Source: Minicystis rosea (GTDB lineage: Bacteria; Myxococcota_A; Polyangia; Polyangiales; Polyangiaceae). Taken from it: a stretch of DNA of 64,000 nt. This document shows, piece after piece, positions 41,647 to 54,690 of the stretch (within the stretch, counting starts at the first letter, position 1; the number at the start of each line of letters is the position of its first letter). The notes under the pieces were generated by a model. That model was given only the letters and a program-made list of their open reading frames with translations, was not told the origin of the DNA and made no database searches. The DNA lies in the NCBI GenBank assembly GCA_001931535.1, contig CP016211.1, forward strand, positions 15,205,501 through 15,269,500, read 5' to 3'. A program made the translations under genes and the position numbers.

Positions 41647-43497
41647 ATGGCCCGCATGTCGGAGGATGCTCGCCGAAGGCTCGCGGCCTACTACCCGCTC
41701 TCGCTGGCGGCGCTGGTCATCCTCGCTTACTTGCCGGCGCTGGGCGCGTCGTGGGTGTGGGACGACGACGTCAACATCGTGACGAACGGCGCGCTGCGCG
41801 ACGCTTCGGGGCTCGCGCGCATCTGGACCGACGTCACCGTCACGCAGCAGTACTACCCGCTGACGCACACCACCTTCTGGGCGCAATACCAGATGAGCGG
41901 GCTGTGGTTCCCCGCGTACCACGCGGTCAACGTCGCGCTCCACGCGGCGACGGCGGTGCTCCTCCTGCTCGTGCTGCGGCGCCTCGCGGTGAAGGGCGCG
42001 GAGCTCGCCGCCGCGCTGTTCGCGCTGCACCCGCTGCAGGTGGAGTCGGTGGCGTGGGTGACGGAGCGCAAGAACGTGCTCTCGGGGGCGCTGGGCCTCG
42101 CGTCGGTGCTCCTGTATCTGCGCTTCGACGAAGAGGAGGAGCGCGCGAAGCGGTGGCGCTTCTGGGCGGGGGCGCTCGGGCTGTTCGCGCTCGCGCTCTT
42201 GGCGAAGACGGCCGTGGCGGTGATTCCGGCGGCGCTGCTCGTGGTGCTCGTGATCCTGCGCGGGAGGCGGGGGATCGGCGTCATCGGGCCGCTCGCGCCG
42301 TTCTTGGCCGTGGGCGCGGCGGCGGGGCTGCTTACGGCGCACCTCGAGCACGGCCGCGTGGGCGCGCATGGTGTGGAGTTCGCCTGGACCTTCGGCGAGC
42401 GCGTGCTCGTGGCCGGGAGGGCGTTCTGCTTTTATTGGATGAAGCTTTTGTGGCCGAGCCATCTGGCCTTCTTCTATCCACGCTGGGACATCGATTCTCG
42501 GTCCGCCGTTCAATGGTTGTGGCCGCTCGCCGCCGCGGCGTCGCTCATCGGCGCGCTGATGCTCGTGCGCCGCGGGCGCGCGACGTATGCGGCGGCCGCG
42601 CTCCTCGCGTATGCGGCGCTGATCTTTCCGGCCCTCGGGTTCTTCAATGTCTATTTCATGCGCTTCGCCCAGGTGCAGAACCATTTTGCGTATCTGGCGA
42701 GCATGCCGGCGCTGGCGTTGATCGGCGCCGGGATTACGCGCCTCGCGGAGCGCGTGCCGCGGCGAGAGATCGTATTGGGGGCGATTCCGCTGTTGTGTGG
42801 GGCGCTCTCCGCGCGGGAAGCGACGGCGTTCCGCGATTACGAGACCTTGTTCCTGCGGGCGCTGGAGGCGAACCCCGAGGCGTGGGTCGCGGCGTACGAC
42901 CTCGGGCTCCATTATCAAAAGCAGGATCGCCGCGCGGACGCGATTGCGATGTTCCGGAGGGCGCGGGCGGCGCGGGCGGGGGACGCGGAGATCGCGGGGA
43001 GCCTGGGATCGGCGCTGGCGGAGGCGGGGGAGCTCGACGAGGCGATACCGCTGCTTCGCGAGGCGGCCGACGGGAAGCCGGAGCAGGCGGATGCGCGCTT
43101 CAACTACGGGCTCGGGCTGGAAATGGTGGGGCGGGCCGCGGAGGCGGCGGCGGCGTATCGCGAGGCGGTGCGGCTCCGGCCGGATTGGCCGAGGGCGCAA
43201 AGGCAGCTCGCGTGGCTGCTGTCGACGACCGACGATCCGGCGGTGCGCGATGGGCGCGCGGCGGTGCCGCTGGCGGAGAGCGCGTGCGCGCGGACGAAGC
43301 AGACGCTCTCGCGCTGTCTCGACACGCTGGCGGCCGCCCACGCGGCGAGCGGTGATTTCGAGAAGGCGAGGGCAACCGCGCAAAAGGCGGTGGGCCTCTC
43401 GACGAGCCCGGGAGAGAAGGCGACGTACGAAGGGAGGGAGAAGCTCTATGCGCGGGGAGAGGCGCTCTGGGTGAAGCGGGGGACGCGATCGAAGTGA
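41647..43497 (+). CDS. Polytopic membrane protein with C-terminal TPR repeats (TMTC-like)
   Basis: The product has 616 residues. About ten hydrophobic segments fill residues 10-420, beginning YYPLSLAALVILAYLPALGA and the acidic WVWDDDVNI, which resembles the first loop DD motif of GT-C glycosyltransferases. YYPLTHTTFWAQYQMSGL and HPLQVESVAWVTERKNVLSG are also hallmarks of the bacterial/eukaryotic TMTC-like group. Residues 420-560 contain TPRs (WVAAYDLGLHYQKQDRRADA, then FNYGLGLEMVGRAAEAAAAY). It may transfer sugar to surface proteins or polymers, but this is by analogy only. Confidence 0.85.
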   Translation: MARMSEDARRRLAAYYPLSLAALVILAYLPALGASWVWDDDVNIVTNGALRDASGLARIWTDVTVTQQYYPLTHTTFWAQYQMSGLWFPAYHAVNVALHAATAVLLLLVLRRLAVKGAELAAALFALHPLQVESVAWVTERKNVLSGALGLASVLLYLRFDEEEERAKRWRFWAGALGLFALALLAKTAVAVIPAALLVVLVILRGRRGIGVIGPLAPFLAVGAAAGLLTAHLEHGRVGAHGVEFAWTFGERVLVAGRAFCFYWMKLLWPSHLAFFYPRWDIDSRSAVQWLWPLAAAASLIGALMLVRRGRATYAAAALLAYAALIFPALGFFNVYFMRFAQVQNHFAYLASMPALALIGAGITRLAERVPRREIVLGAIPLLCGALSAREATAFRDYETLFLRALEANPEAWVAAYDLGLHYQKQDRRADAIAMFRRARAARAGDAEIAGSLGSALAEAGELDEAIPLLREAADGKPEQADARFNYGLGLEMVGRAAEAAAAYREAVRLRPDWPRAQRQLAWLLSTTDDPAVRDGRAAVPLAESACARTKQTLSRCLDTLAAAHAASGDFEKARATAQKAVGLSTSPGEKATYEGREKLYARGEALWVKRGTRSK

Positions 43498-43507
43498 AGA
43501 GGGCGCT

Positions 43508-44620
43508 TCACGCGGGATTGCGGTAGCCGCCCGTCGGGTGGCCCGCGATGTGGGCGGCGAGGCGATCGATGATGCGGAGCGTGTCGGCGAGGGCGTCGCC
43601 GGGGACGACGCCGTCGGCGCGCAGGGTGATGGTGGGGCCGGCGATCTCGCCGCCCCAGATGGGCTCGGGGAGATCGAGCAACGCGGCGCGGGTGACGTCG
43701 TCGAGGACCGCGGCGCTCGCGGCGGCCGTGCGCGCGCTGGCGCGGAAGCGCGCGTCGAAGGCGGCGTCGCCGGTGGGCGTCGCGACCTGGCCCAGCAAGG
43801 CGAGAAAGGCATCGGAGCCGTCGTGCTTGCGGCCGAGGGCGACCTGGCCGCGCGTGGGCTCGCGCAACGTGAAGGCGAGGACCGTTTGGAGCGAGGCGCT
43901 GTGCTCGAGGGAGGCGTCGACGTCGAAGCGATCGGTGCGGCCCCGGAGGCGGGAGGTGCCCGCGTCGAGCGAGAAATGCTCGCGCGCGGCGACGTCGGTC
44001 CACGCTTCGGCGGCCTGTCGTTGCCCGGCGTCGGGGCCGAGGACGGCGAGCGCATCGAGGAGGCGCCGGCGCACGGCGAGGGCTTCGTCGACGAAGGATT
44101 CGATTTCGGCGCGGGTGCCTTCGGCGCGCGCGTCGATGACGACGCCGGTGTCGTCGATGGTGAGATCGCGGCCGTTGTCGGGATAGTGCTTCAACGTCTT
44201 GCGCAGGCGCGCGAGCAGGGCTGTCGCGCGCTCGGCGTCGTGGGCGAAGACGCGAAAGCTGGGCAGGGGATGGGTGCGGATTTCGGGGCCGCGCAGCGCG
44301 TGATCTTGGGAGGAGGGGCGGGTCGTGGCCGAGAGGCCGAAGAGCACGGGCTCGGCGAAGCATGCTTTGGCGTGGAGGGAGCGCTCGTCGCCGGCGAGGC
44401 TCGACCAGACTTCGATGCGGGTGCCGTCGCGCTCGCCGATGAGCACCTCGAAGGCGACGCTGAACATGGGGAGCACGCGGCGCTCGAAGCGGAGGCCCAT
44501 CGCTTTGCCGGCGGTGATCCAGGCGCGGGCGCGGATCGCGTCGCGCTGCTGTTTCCAGAGGAGGAACCCGACGGGGCCGATGGTGACGGCGGCGAAGGAC
44601 AGGACGAAGAGGAGCTCCAT
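43508..44620 (-). CDS. Uncharacterised protein with N-terminal membrane anchor
   Basis: The product has 370 residues. One hydrophobic helix at the N-terminus (LLFVLSFAAVTIGPVGFLLW) followed by basic residues predicts an inner-membrane anchor with the bulk in the cytoplasm. The remainder alternates strands and helices (IGERDGTRIEVWSSLAGDER, then EIRTHPLPSFRVFAHDAERA); no domain is recognised. It ends 4 bp before the next minus-strand gene's stop region, and starts just downstream of that 1021-residue lipoprotein gene, so the two are probably co-transcribed. Confidence 0.75.
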   Translation of the reverse strand: MELLFVLSFAAVTIGPVGFLLWKQQRDAIRARAWITAGKAMGLRFERRVLPMFSVAFEVLIGERDGTRIEVWSSLAGDERSLHAKACFAEPVLFGLSATTRPSSQDHALRGPEIRTHPLPSFRVFAHDAERATALLARLRKTLKHYPDNGRDLTIDDTGVVIDARAEGTRAEIESFVDEALAVRRRLLDALAVLGPDAGQRQAAEAWTDVAAREHFSLDAGTSRLRGRTDRFDVDASLEHSASLQTVLAFTLREPTRGQVALGRKHDGSDAFLALLGQVATPTGDAAFDARFRASARTAAASAAVLDDVTRAALLDLPEPIWGGEIAGPTITLRADGVVPGDALADTLRIIDRLAAHIAGHPTGGYRNPA

Positions 44621-44624
44621 GGTT

Positions 44625-47600
44625 TCAGCGCGGATCGCGCTTGGGCTCGAGCGTGCACTTCATGCGATGAACCTCGGCTTCGGGGAGGAGACCGCGATTG
44701 CCACCTTCGGCCTTCTTGCCGGTCAGATCCGCGCGCACGAAGAGGGTATTGCCGAAGTTGGGCGGCGGCCTTCCACCCTTCGGCGGCGTCGCGGGCGGTG
44801 AAGCGCCCTTGGGCTTGCTCACGGTGAGCGTAGCCGAGAGGCCTTGAACGCAAATGTCGTTGCCATTGACGCGGACGGCGTAACGGGTGGTCGCTCCCGT
44901 CCCCGAGATGCCGTCGATCTCGGTGCGGAGCACGCTGCGATCGAGCAGGAAATCGTGGCCTTTTCCGCGCGCGGCGCAGACGGGGAAGGAGCCGAGGTTG
45001 CGCCGGATCGGGGGCAATCGCGTCCAGCCGTCGAGCGGGAGCACGATGGCTGCAGGGGCCTTGTCGGGAGCGGCCTTGTCGAGCGGGGGAATCGGGAGCG
45101 TGCGGAGCAAAGCCCAATCGTTGGCGCCGACGAGCAGCGGGACGCCCGCCGCGGTGGGCGTGCCGAGGGTGCGCGCGGCGTGGGACGAGAGCTCGGCGAT
45201 CACGCGCGGCTTCTCGCCGGCGAGCCAGGCGACGACGCTCGAGTCGTGCAGCCAGGCGATGGGATCGCCCTTGCCGGTGCCGAAGACGACCTCGCCGCTG
45301 GGGATGAGATCCTGCGCGACTTCCATGGCCTCCGCGGCGCCTCCGGGCTTCACGCGGACCAATCGGAACTTGCCGCCGGAGCGCACGGCGAAGAGCGCGC
45401 GCGCGCCGTCCGCGGCGGCGAAGCGGAGGTTGGGGCCGCCTGCGGCACCGGGCGCGAGCTTCACCGTCGCGGTTCGGACCTTACCGCCGATCTCCCGAGG
45501 GTCGTGCCAGCGCAGGGTCCACACGATGGGGCCGCTGCCCTTCTTGTCGGGGGCGTCCTCTTCGACCATCGCCACGGTTTCGAGCGCGTTGATGCGCGCG
45601 GCCCAGATGCTGGTGTCGCGCTTCGGTGCGGGCTTGGCCGAGGTCGCGGGAGCGGGCTTGCCGACGAGGAGGGCTTTGGCGTCGGCCATGCCGAGGAGCG
45701 GCGGGACGCCGGGCGAAGGGCCGGTGCTGGCGCAGACGAGCACGAGCTCGGATGCCGGCGGCGCCGCGGGCGCGGCGAGCGACGCGAGCGGGGCCGGTGC
45801 GGGCGGCGCATCCGCGGACGCGACGCTGTCGGATGGGCCCCAGCCGAGGCGCAGCACGGGGCCGAGGCGCGCGCCGATGTCGCTGACGGAGAAGGTCTCG
45901 GGCCCCTCGGCGCCGGTGGCGATGGCGCGCGCCGCTTCGAGCGCGGCGGGCGTGGTGGGTACTTCGTTCCAGGTCGTGCCGTTGTCGAGCGTCGCGAGCA
46001 CGTGATTCTCACCCACGGCGAGGCCGCGGCCCGCATGGAGGCGCGCTTCGGCGGCGTCGGGGATGCGCGTGAGCGTGGGCGTTTCGCGCGTGGGAGGGAC
46101 CACGACGGAGAAGGGGCCGTCGCCGTCTTCGATCACGAAATGGAGCGCGTGATCGGTGTCCTCTTCGATGGGGCTCTGCACGTGCACGTAGCCGCGTGAA
46201 GCGACCAAGGGGATGGGCGCGAGCGCGTGCTCTTTGCCGTTCGGGCCGAGCAGGGCGACGTGCAGGCGCTTGACGGGGCCGGCATCGTCGTCGTCGCCCG
46301 GTGCGGCCGCGCCGCCTTCGTCGTCGCCGTCGAAGAGGCCGCGGAGGAAGGCGACGCGACCATCGGCGAGCGGGCCCGGGCCGCGCTCGGTGAGCTCGAC
46401 GTTGGCGTTGATCGACTTCCACTTTCCATCGGGTTGGCGCACGCAGGCTTGGCCGACGTCATCGGTCGCGCACTGGCCGGTGAGCAGCACGCCGCCGCTC
46501 GCGGAGACGCGCAGGTCGGCGTCGCCGTTGCGCACGAACACCGGGCGATCGGGCGCGAGCTTGGGCTCGCCGAGGGGGACGTGGAACACGCCGAAGGGAT
46601 CGAAGAGATGAATGCGCGTGGGGACGTCGCTGCCCGGGGTGCCTGCGGTGTCGGGGAGCGTGCACGCGACCCACGCGGTGCTCGCCGCGCGACCCGCGCT
46701 GCACGGGACCCACTTGCCGCGCGAGATCTCCACGAGCTCGCCGATGACGCCGGTGCGCGCGTCGATACGCGCGATCATGCCGTGGCTCGCGATCAAGGCG
46801 CCGCCGTTGCCGGTCGGGAGCTCGAGGCCGGCGGAGGCGGCGGCTTCGAGCGGATCGCGGCCGCTCGCGCGGATCCAGCGCAGGAGCAGGGGATCCGACG
46901 CGGCTGCGGCGGGAGGCTCCATCGCGCCGAGGTGGGCGCGATCGAGATCGATCGCGGCGTCGGGGCCGTCGGCGAAGCCGAAGGCACGGAGCGTGTCGCC
47001 GCGACGACGGAGGCCGCTGACGGCGAGCGACTCGCGCGCGGTCCCGCCCGCGCTCGCGCGCCACGTGGCGCCGCCGTCGGTGGTGACGGCGAGGCCGACG
47101 GCCTCGAAGACGCCCGCGCCGCGCTGCGCATCGAGGAAGGAGATCGCGCGGAGCGGCGGATCGGGGAGGCCTTTGAGCGGGCGCTCGTTGCCCGTCTCCA
47201 CGTCGATGAAGCGTGGGAGATCGTAGCGCGCGCTCCACAGCGCGACGGCGCCGGGCGCGGTGCCGAGGCGCACGAGCGCCGCTTCGGATCGCGTGAGCAA
47301 CACAGGGGCGCCGAGCGGATCGTCGAAGCGATACACGTCGTGCACGCCGCGGCCGACGAGGCGCGTGCCGCCGGCGATGGGGACGAGCGCGATGTCGAGC
47401 AGCGCCTCGGGCGTCGGGACCCTCTCGATCTGCACGGTCCCGTCGGGGAGCACGAGCGCGCGCCGGCCGCCGAGGAGCACGAGCGTGTCGCGCCCGATTT
47501 GCGGGCCGATCGTGGTGGTGCCCGCGCTCTCGACCCAGCGCGCGGGCATGGGCGGAGGCACGGCGGCGACCGGCGCGGTGGGCTCGCTCTTCGCCACGGT

Positions 47601-47690
47601 GGGCGGCGGAGGGGGTGCTTCGGCGCACGATGCGCCGGCCGTGCACGCGATCAGCGCCGGGACCAGGCTTCGTCGGAAGGCGGCGATCAT
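44625..47690 (-). CDS. Large lipoprotein with BNR/Asp-box propeller repeats
   Basis: The product has 1021 residues. The signal peptide ends TAGASC (Cys22). A Pro-rich linker follows. Motifs AVTTDGGATWRAS and LATLDNGTTWNEV are BNR/Asp-box signatures (S/T-x-D-x-G-x-x-W) found on the blades of sialidase-like propellers and exo-alpha folds; many further short beta-rich units fill the chain. Sialidase active-site Arg residues cannot be confirmed, so this is probably a non-enzymatic surface propeller. Its upstream region holds the 43-bp tandem repeat. Confidence 0.75.
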   Translation of the reverse strand: MIAAFRRSLVPALIACTAGASCAEAPPPPPTVAKSEPTAPVAAVPPPMPARWVESAGTTTIGPQIGRDTLVLLGGRRALVLPDGTVQIERVPTPEALLDIALVPIAGGTRLVGRGVHDVYRFDDPLGAPVLLTRSEAALVRLGTAPGAVALWSARYDLPRFIDVETGNERPLKGLPDPPLRAISFLDAQRGAGVFEAVGLAVTTDGGATWRASAGGTARESLAVSGLRRRGDTLRAFGFADGPDAAIDLDRAHLGAMEPPAAAASDPLLLRWIRASGRDPLEAAASAGLELPTGNGGALIASHGMIARIDARTGVIGELVEISRGKWVPCSAGRAASTAWVACTLPDTAGTPGSDVPTRIHLFDPFGVFHVPLGEPKLAPDRPVFVRNGDADLRVSASGGVLLTGQCATDDVGQACVRQPDGKWKSINANVELTERGPGPLADGRVAFLRGLFDGDDEGGAAAPGDDDDAGPVKRLHVALLGPNGKEHALAPIPLVASRGYVHVQSPIEEDTDHALHFVIEDGDGPFSVVVPPTRETPTLTRIPDAAEARLHAGRGLAVGENHVLATLDNGTTWNEVPTTPAALEAARAIATGAEGPETFSVSDIGARLGPVLRLGWGPSDSVASADAPPAPAPLASLAAPAAPPASELVLVCASTGPSPGVPPLLGMADAKALLVGKPAPATSAKPAPKRDTSIWAARINALETVAMVEEDAPDKKGSGPIVWTLRWHDPREIGGKVRTATVKLAPGAAGGPNLRFAAADGARALFAVRSGGKFRLVRVKPGGAAEAMEVAQDLIPSGEVVFGTGKGDPIAWLHDSSVVAWLAGEKPRVIAELSSHAARTLGTPTAAGVPLLVGANDWALLRTLPIPPLDKAAPDKAPAAIVLPLDGWTRLPPIRRNLGSFPVCAARGKGHDFLLDRSVLRTEIDGISGTGATTRYAVRVNGNDICVQGLSATLTVSKPKGASPPATPPKGGRPPPNFGNTLFVRADLTGKKAEGGNRGLLPEAEVHRMKCTLEPKRDPR

Positions 47691-47778
47691 GGGTCGCGAG
47701 GATAGCCCACATTGCGCGCGCGGCGACCGCGCCCGCGGACACGGCGCGGCCTCCGTATGCGGCCTTCGCGCGCGTGCT

Positions 47779-48036
47779 GTCCGGGAGGCGGTTGCACGGT
47801 CGGCAAAGCGCTCCCTGCACGTCGGGGAGGCGGTTGCATGGCGCGGTAAGCGGCTCCATCCATGTCGGGGGAGGCGGCTGCACGCTCGGTAACCGGCTCC
47901 CCTGACACCCGGGGAGGCGGTTGCATGGCGCGGCAACCGGCTCCCTGCACGTCGGGGAGGCGGCTGCACGCTCGGTAACCGGCTCCCCTGACATTCGGGG
48001 AACGCTTTCCCGGCGATGCAACCGGCTCCGCGGATG
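47779..48036. repeat. Six-unit tandem repeat of about 43 bp
   Basis: Units start near 47779, 47821, 47864, 47909, 47951 and 47995 (42-45 bp each). The core is GTCGGGGAGGCGGTTGCA then a variable middle and CCGGCTCC. Middles alternate between GCATGGCGCGGCAACC and GCACGCTCGGTAACC, and each unit can fold (GGTTGC with GCAACC). The array fills the space between the start of the large lipoprotein gene and the stop of uppP. The sixth unit is diverged. Confidence 0.9.
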
Positions 48037-48060
48037 CGAAGAGGGCGTTTTCTCCGAGAT

Positions 48061-48879
48061 TCAGCCGTGACCGCCGGCGACCAGCGCGAGCACGACGGCG
48101 CCGAGGGCGATGCGGTAGAAGCCGAAGGGCGCGAGGCCGATGCGGGGGAGGAACCGGATGAAGGCGGCGATCACCACGATCGCCACGAGGAACGACACGG
48201 CCATGCTCACGGCCAGCGCGATGGTGCCGCCGGGGGCCGCGATGATCTCGTGACCGTGCTTGTAGAGATCGAAGACCGTGGCGGCGCCGAGCGTGGGGAT
48301 GGAGAGCAGGAACGAGAACTCGGCCGCGGTGGCCGTGGAGAGGCCGGCGATCTGGCCGCCGACGATGGTGCTCATGGAGCGCGAGGCGCCGGGCCAGAGC
48401 GAGAAACATTGGAAGAGGCCGATGATCAAGGCGCGCTTCGGGGTGACCTTCTCGAGGCCGTCCTCGCCTTGCACCTTGGCCTTCCGGCGCGAGGCCTCGA
48501 TGGCGATCATGACGATGCCGCCGACGATGAGCGCGCCCGCGATGGGGCCCGCGCTCATGAGCACGGCCTTGATCTTCTTGTGGAGCGCGAGGCCCACGAG
48601 CGCCGCGGGAAAGAAGCCGATCGCGAGCGCCGCGAGGAGCCGCAGGCTCGCGGGATCACGCGTGAGGACGCCGCGGATCAAGGACCAGAGGCGCGCGCGG
48701 TAGAAGACGACGACGGCGATGACCGCGCCGAGCTGCATCACGATGTCGAGCGCCTTGGAGGCTTCGTCCTCGTGCCCGAGGAGCAGGCCGAGGAGGAAGA
48801 GGTGGCCGGTCGACGAGACCGGGAGGAACTCGGTCAGCCCTTCGAGGATGCCGAGCAGCGCGGCGTGGAACCAAGTCAT
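48061..48879 (-). CDS. uppP: Undecaprenyl-diphosphatase
   Basis: The product has 272 residues. It hydrolyses undecaprenyl diphosphate to the monophosphate, recycling the carrier for peptidoglycan and other surface polymers, and confers bacitracin tolerance. Both catalytic motifs are intact: EGLTEFLPVSSTGH near the N-terminus and PGASRSMSTIVGG in the middle. About eight transmembrane segments are visible. ATG 48879 gives the conserved MTWFHAALLGILEGLTEF start. It lies 67 bp downstream of the Lhr-like helicase gene on the same strand. Confidence 0.97.
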   Translation of the reverse strand: MTWFHAALLGILEGLTEFLPVSSTGHLFLLGLLLGHEDEASKALDIVMQLGAVIAVVVFYRARLWSLIRGVLTRDPASLRLLAALAIGFFPAALVGLALHKKIKAVLMSAGPIAGALIVGGIVMIAIEASRRKAKVQGEDGLEKVTPKRALIIGLFQCFSLWPGASRSMSTIVGGQIAGLSTATAAEFSFLLSIPTLGAATVFDLYKHGHEIIAAPGGTIALAVSMAVSFLVAIVVIAAFIRFLPRIGLAPFGFYRIALGAVVLALVAGGHG

Positions 48880-48946
48880 CGAGGCGGCGGAGCATAGTGC
48901 CGGCCTCCGCGAAGGGGAGCGGAATCGGCCGCGGATCTGCGGATCT

Positions 48947-53242
<4,296 letters not shown>

Positions 53243-53295
53243 GCCCGGATCATGTCGTGCAGCCGTCGCCCGTCGAGGGCGGGGCGTGCGCTCGC

Positions 53296-54273
53296 TCACG
53301 TCGGCGGCTTGAGCGGCGCGCACGTCGACACGCCCGCGCCCACGATGATCTGGGGCACCGTCGTCATCTTCGTGGTGGTGTTGTCCGAAGGCCGGTAGCG
53401 GAACACGTCCGTCGACGTGCCCGGCCCCACGAACAGCCAGAAATCTCCGCCCCAGAACGCGAACGCGAAATTGGAGCTGCCCGGTGCGTAGTTGATCGCG
53501 CTCTGCGGCGCCTGCGAGAGGATGTGCGCCGAGCTCTTCTCGATCTCGGCCACCACGTACGGGCTGCCCTCGAAAGCGCCGTAGAGCCGCGCATCGCCGG
53601 TGCCCGTCATCTCCGCGCGCGCCGAGACCTTGTCGTAACCGGACACCGGCGTGAGCACCATCGTTTGCGTATCGATGGTGGCGAGCCCCTGCGTGCTCCC
53701 CGACCCAGCCGCCGAGTCGCTGACGAACAGCGTCTCGGCCGTGCTGCCGGGCGCGTTCGCCGAGAAGCCCATTCCGAACGTGAAGAACCCCTGCTGTCCC
53801 GGAACGAACGAAGTCGCCGTGCAATGCGCGTTCTTGGTGTCGAATCGAAACAGGTTTCCGTCGGTGAAAATCGACCACGCCTGTCCGTCGCGATCGACCG
53901 CCATCGAATACGGCGACGCGAAGACGGTCGGGCAATCGAGGGTTCCAACGAGCGTGAATTCGAGCGTCGGCGGGTTGAAGCGATAGAGCTCGTTGTCCGA
54001 CGTGAGCGTGTAGACGAACTGCGTCTCCGCGGCGCACCCGGGCGCGGCGCCGCCTTGCCCTTGGCCGCCGAAGCCGGCATCGAAGATCCCCACGCCCGTG
54101 CTGTCACCCGCGCCCGTGCCGCTCGTGCTCGCGCCGCCCGTGGCCATGCCCGAAGCGCCTTCGCCGCCGCTGCCGGTGAAGCCGTTGTGAGTGGTGGATG
54201 CGCTGCACGCCGCGAGCGCGGCGCCGGCGAGCAATACGGTGACGAAGACGCGAGGCGAGCGGAGCGCAATCAT
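53296..54273 (-). CDS. Lipoprotein with propeller-like repeats
   Basis: The product has 325 residues. The signal peptide ends AALAAC (Cys23), followed by a Gly/Ser/Thr-rich linker to about residue 70. The rest has repeated units such as ELYRFNPPTLEFTLVGTLDC, NLFRFDTKNAHCTATSF and LATIDTQTMVLTPVSGY, characteristic of small beta-propellers. No catalytic motif is seen. The start is 53 bp past the helicase start on the same strand, so it precedes lhr and might be read with it. Confidence 0.8.
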   Translation of the reverse strand: MIALRSPRVFVTVLLAGAALAACSASTTHNGFTGSGGEGASGMATGGASTSGTGAGDSTGVGIFDAGFGGQGQGGAAPGCAAETQFVYTLTSDNELYRFNPPTLEFTLVGTLDCPTVFASPYSMAVDRDGQAWSIFTDGNLFRFDTKNAHCTATSFVPGQQGFFTFGMGFSANAPGSTAETLFVSDSAAGSGSTQGLATIDTQTMVLTPVSGYDKVSARAEMTGTGDARLYGAFEGSPYVVAEIEKSSAHILSQAPQSAINYAPGSSNFAFAFWGGDFWLFVGPGTSTDVFRYRPSDNTTTKMTTVPQIIVGAGVSTCAPLKPPT

Positions 54274-54690
54274 CGATATCTCCTCTCCGCGTAGGCGGGA
54301 GGCCGAGACTACTCGTCTCGTGTCGCGATGGCGAGCATGTCTTTCGTCACGAGGCTTGCACGCATGACCCGATCACCGCACCTTGCTTGCTTTCCTCTCC
54401 TCGCGCGGCGTCCGCCGCCCAATCTGCGTCCTTCGTCCTCACGATATCCGTGCTCGCCGATAGGCCCCACATCGGCCAGCGCGTCACCGGCCGACGGCGG
54501 ATCTCCCAATCCACCTCTCGGCGCGAATTCAGCTCCGCACAATCGCCATCTCAATGGACCTCGTGATGGTGTTCATCAACGCAGCGGCAACTGGCACCCA
54601 TCGGATGACGTCTCATGCAAGATGGCCGGTGCAGCGGACACGGTGTGCGGCACTGGACGGCTGAGACCAGATTGTCTATGCGCCTTGCGC
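54274..54690. other. Divergent intergenic region
   Basis: 417 bp between two divergent lipoprotein genes. No gene is supported. GC content falls around 54370-54620 compared with coding DNA, as expected for promoters, but no clear -10/-35 pair can be named. Confidence 0.4.

Noticed and set aside
47779..48036. 43-bp tandem units as a CRISPR array
   Set aside because: There is no repeat-spacer alternation: the whole unit is conserved and only the middle varies between two types.
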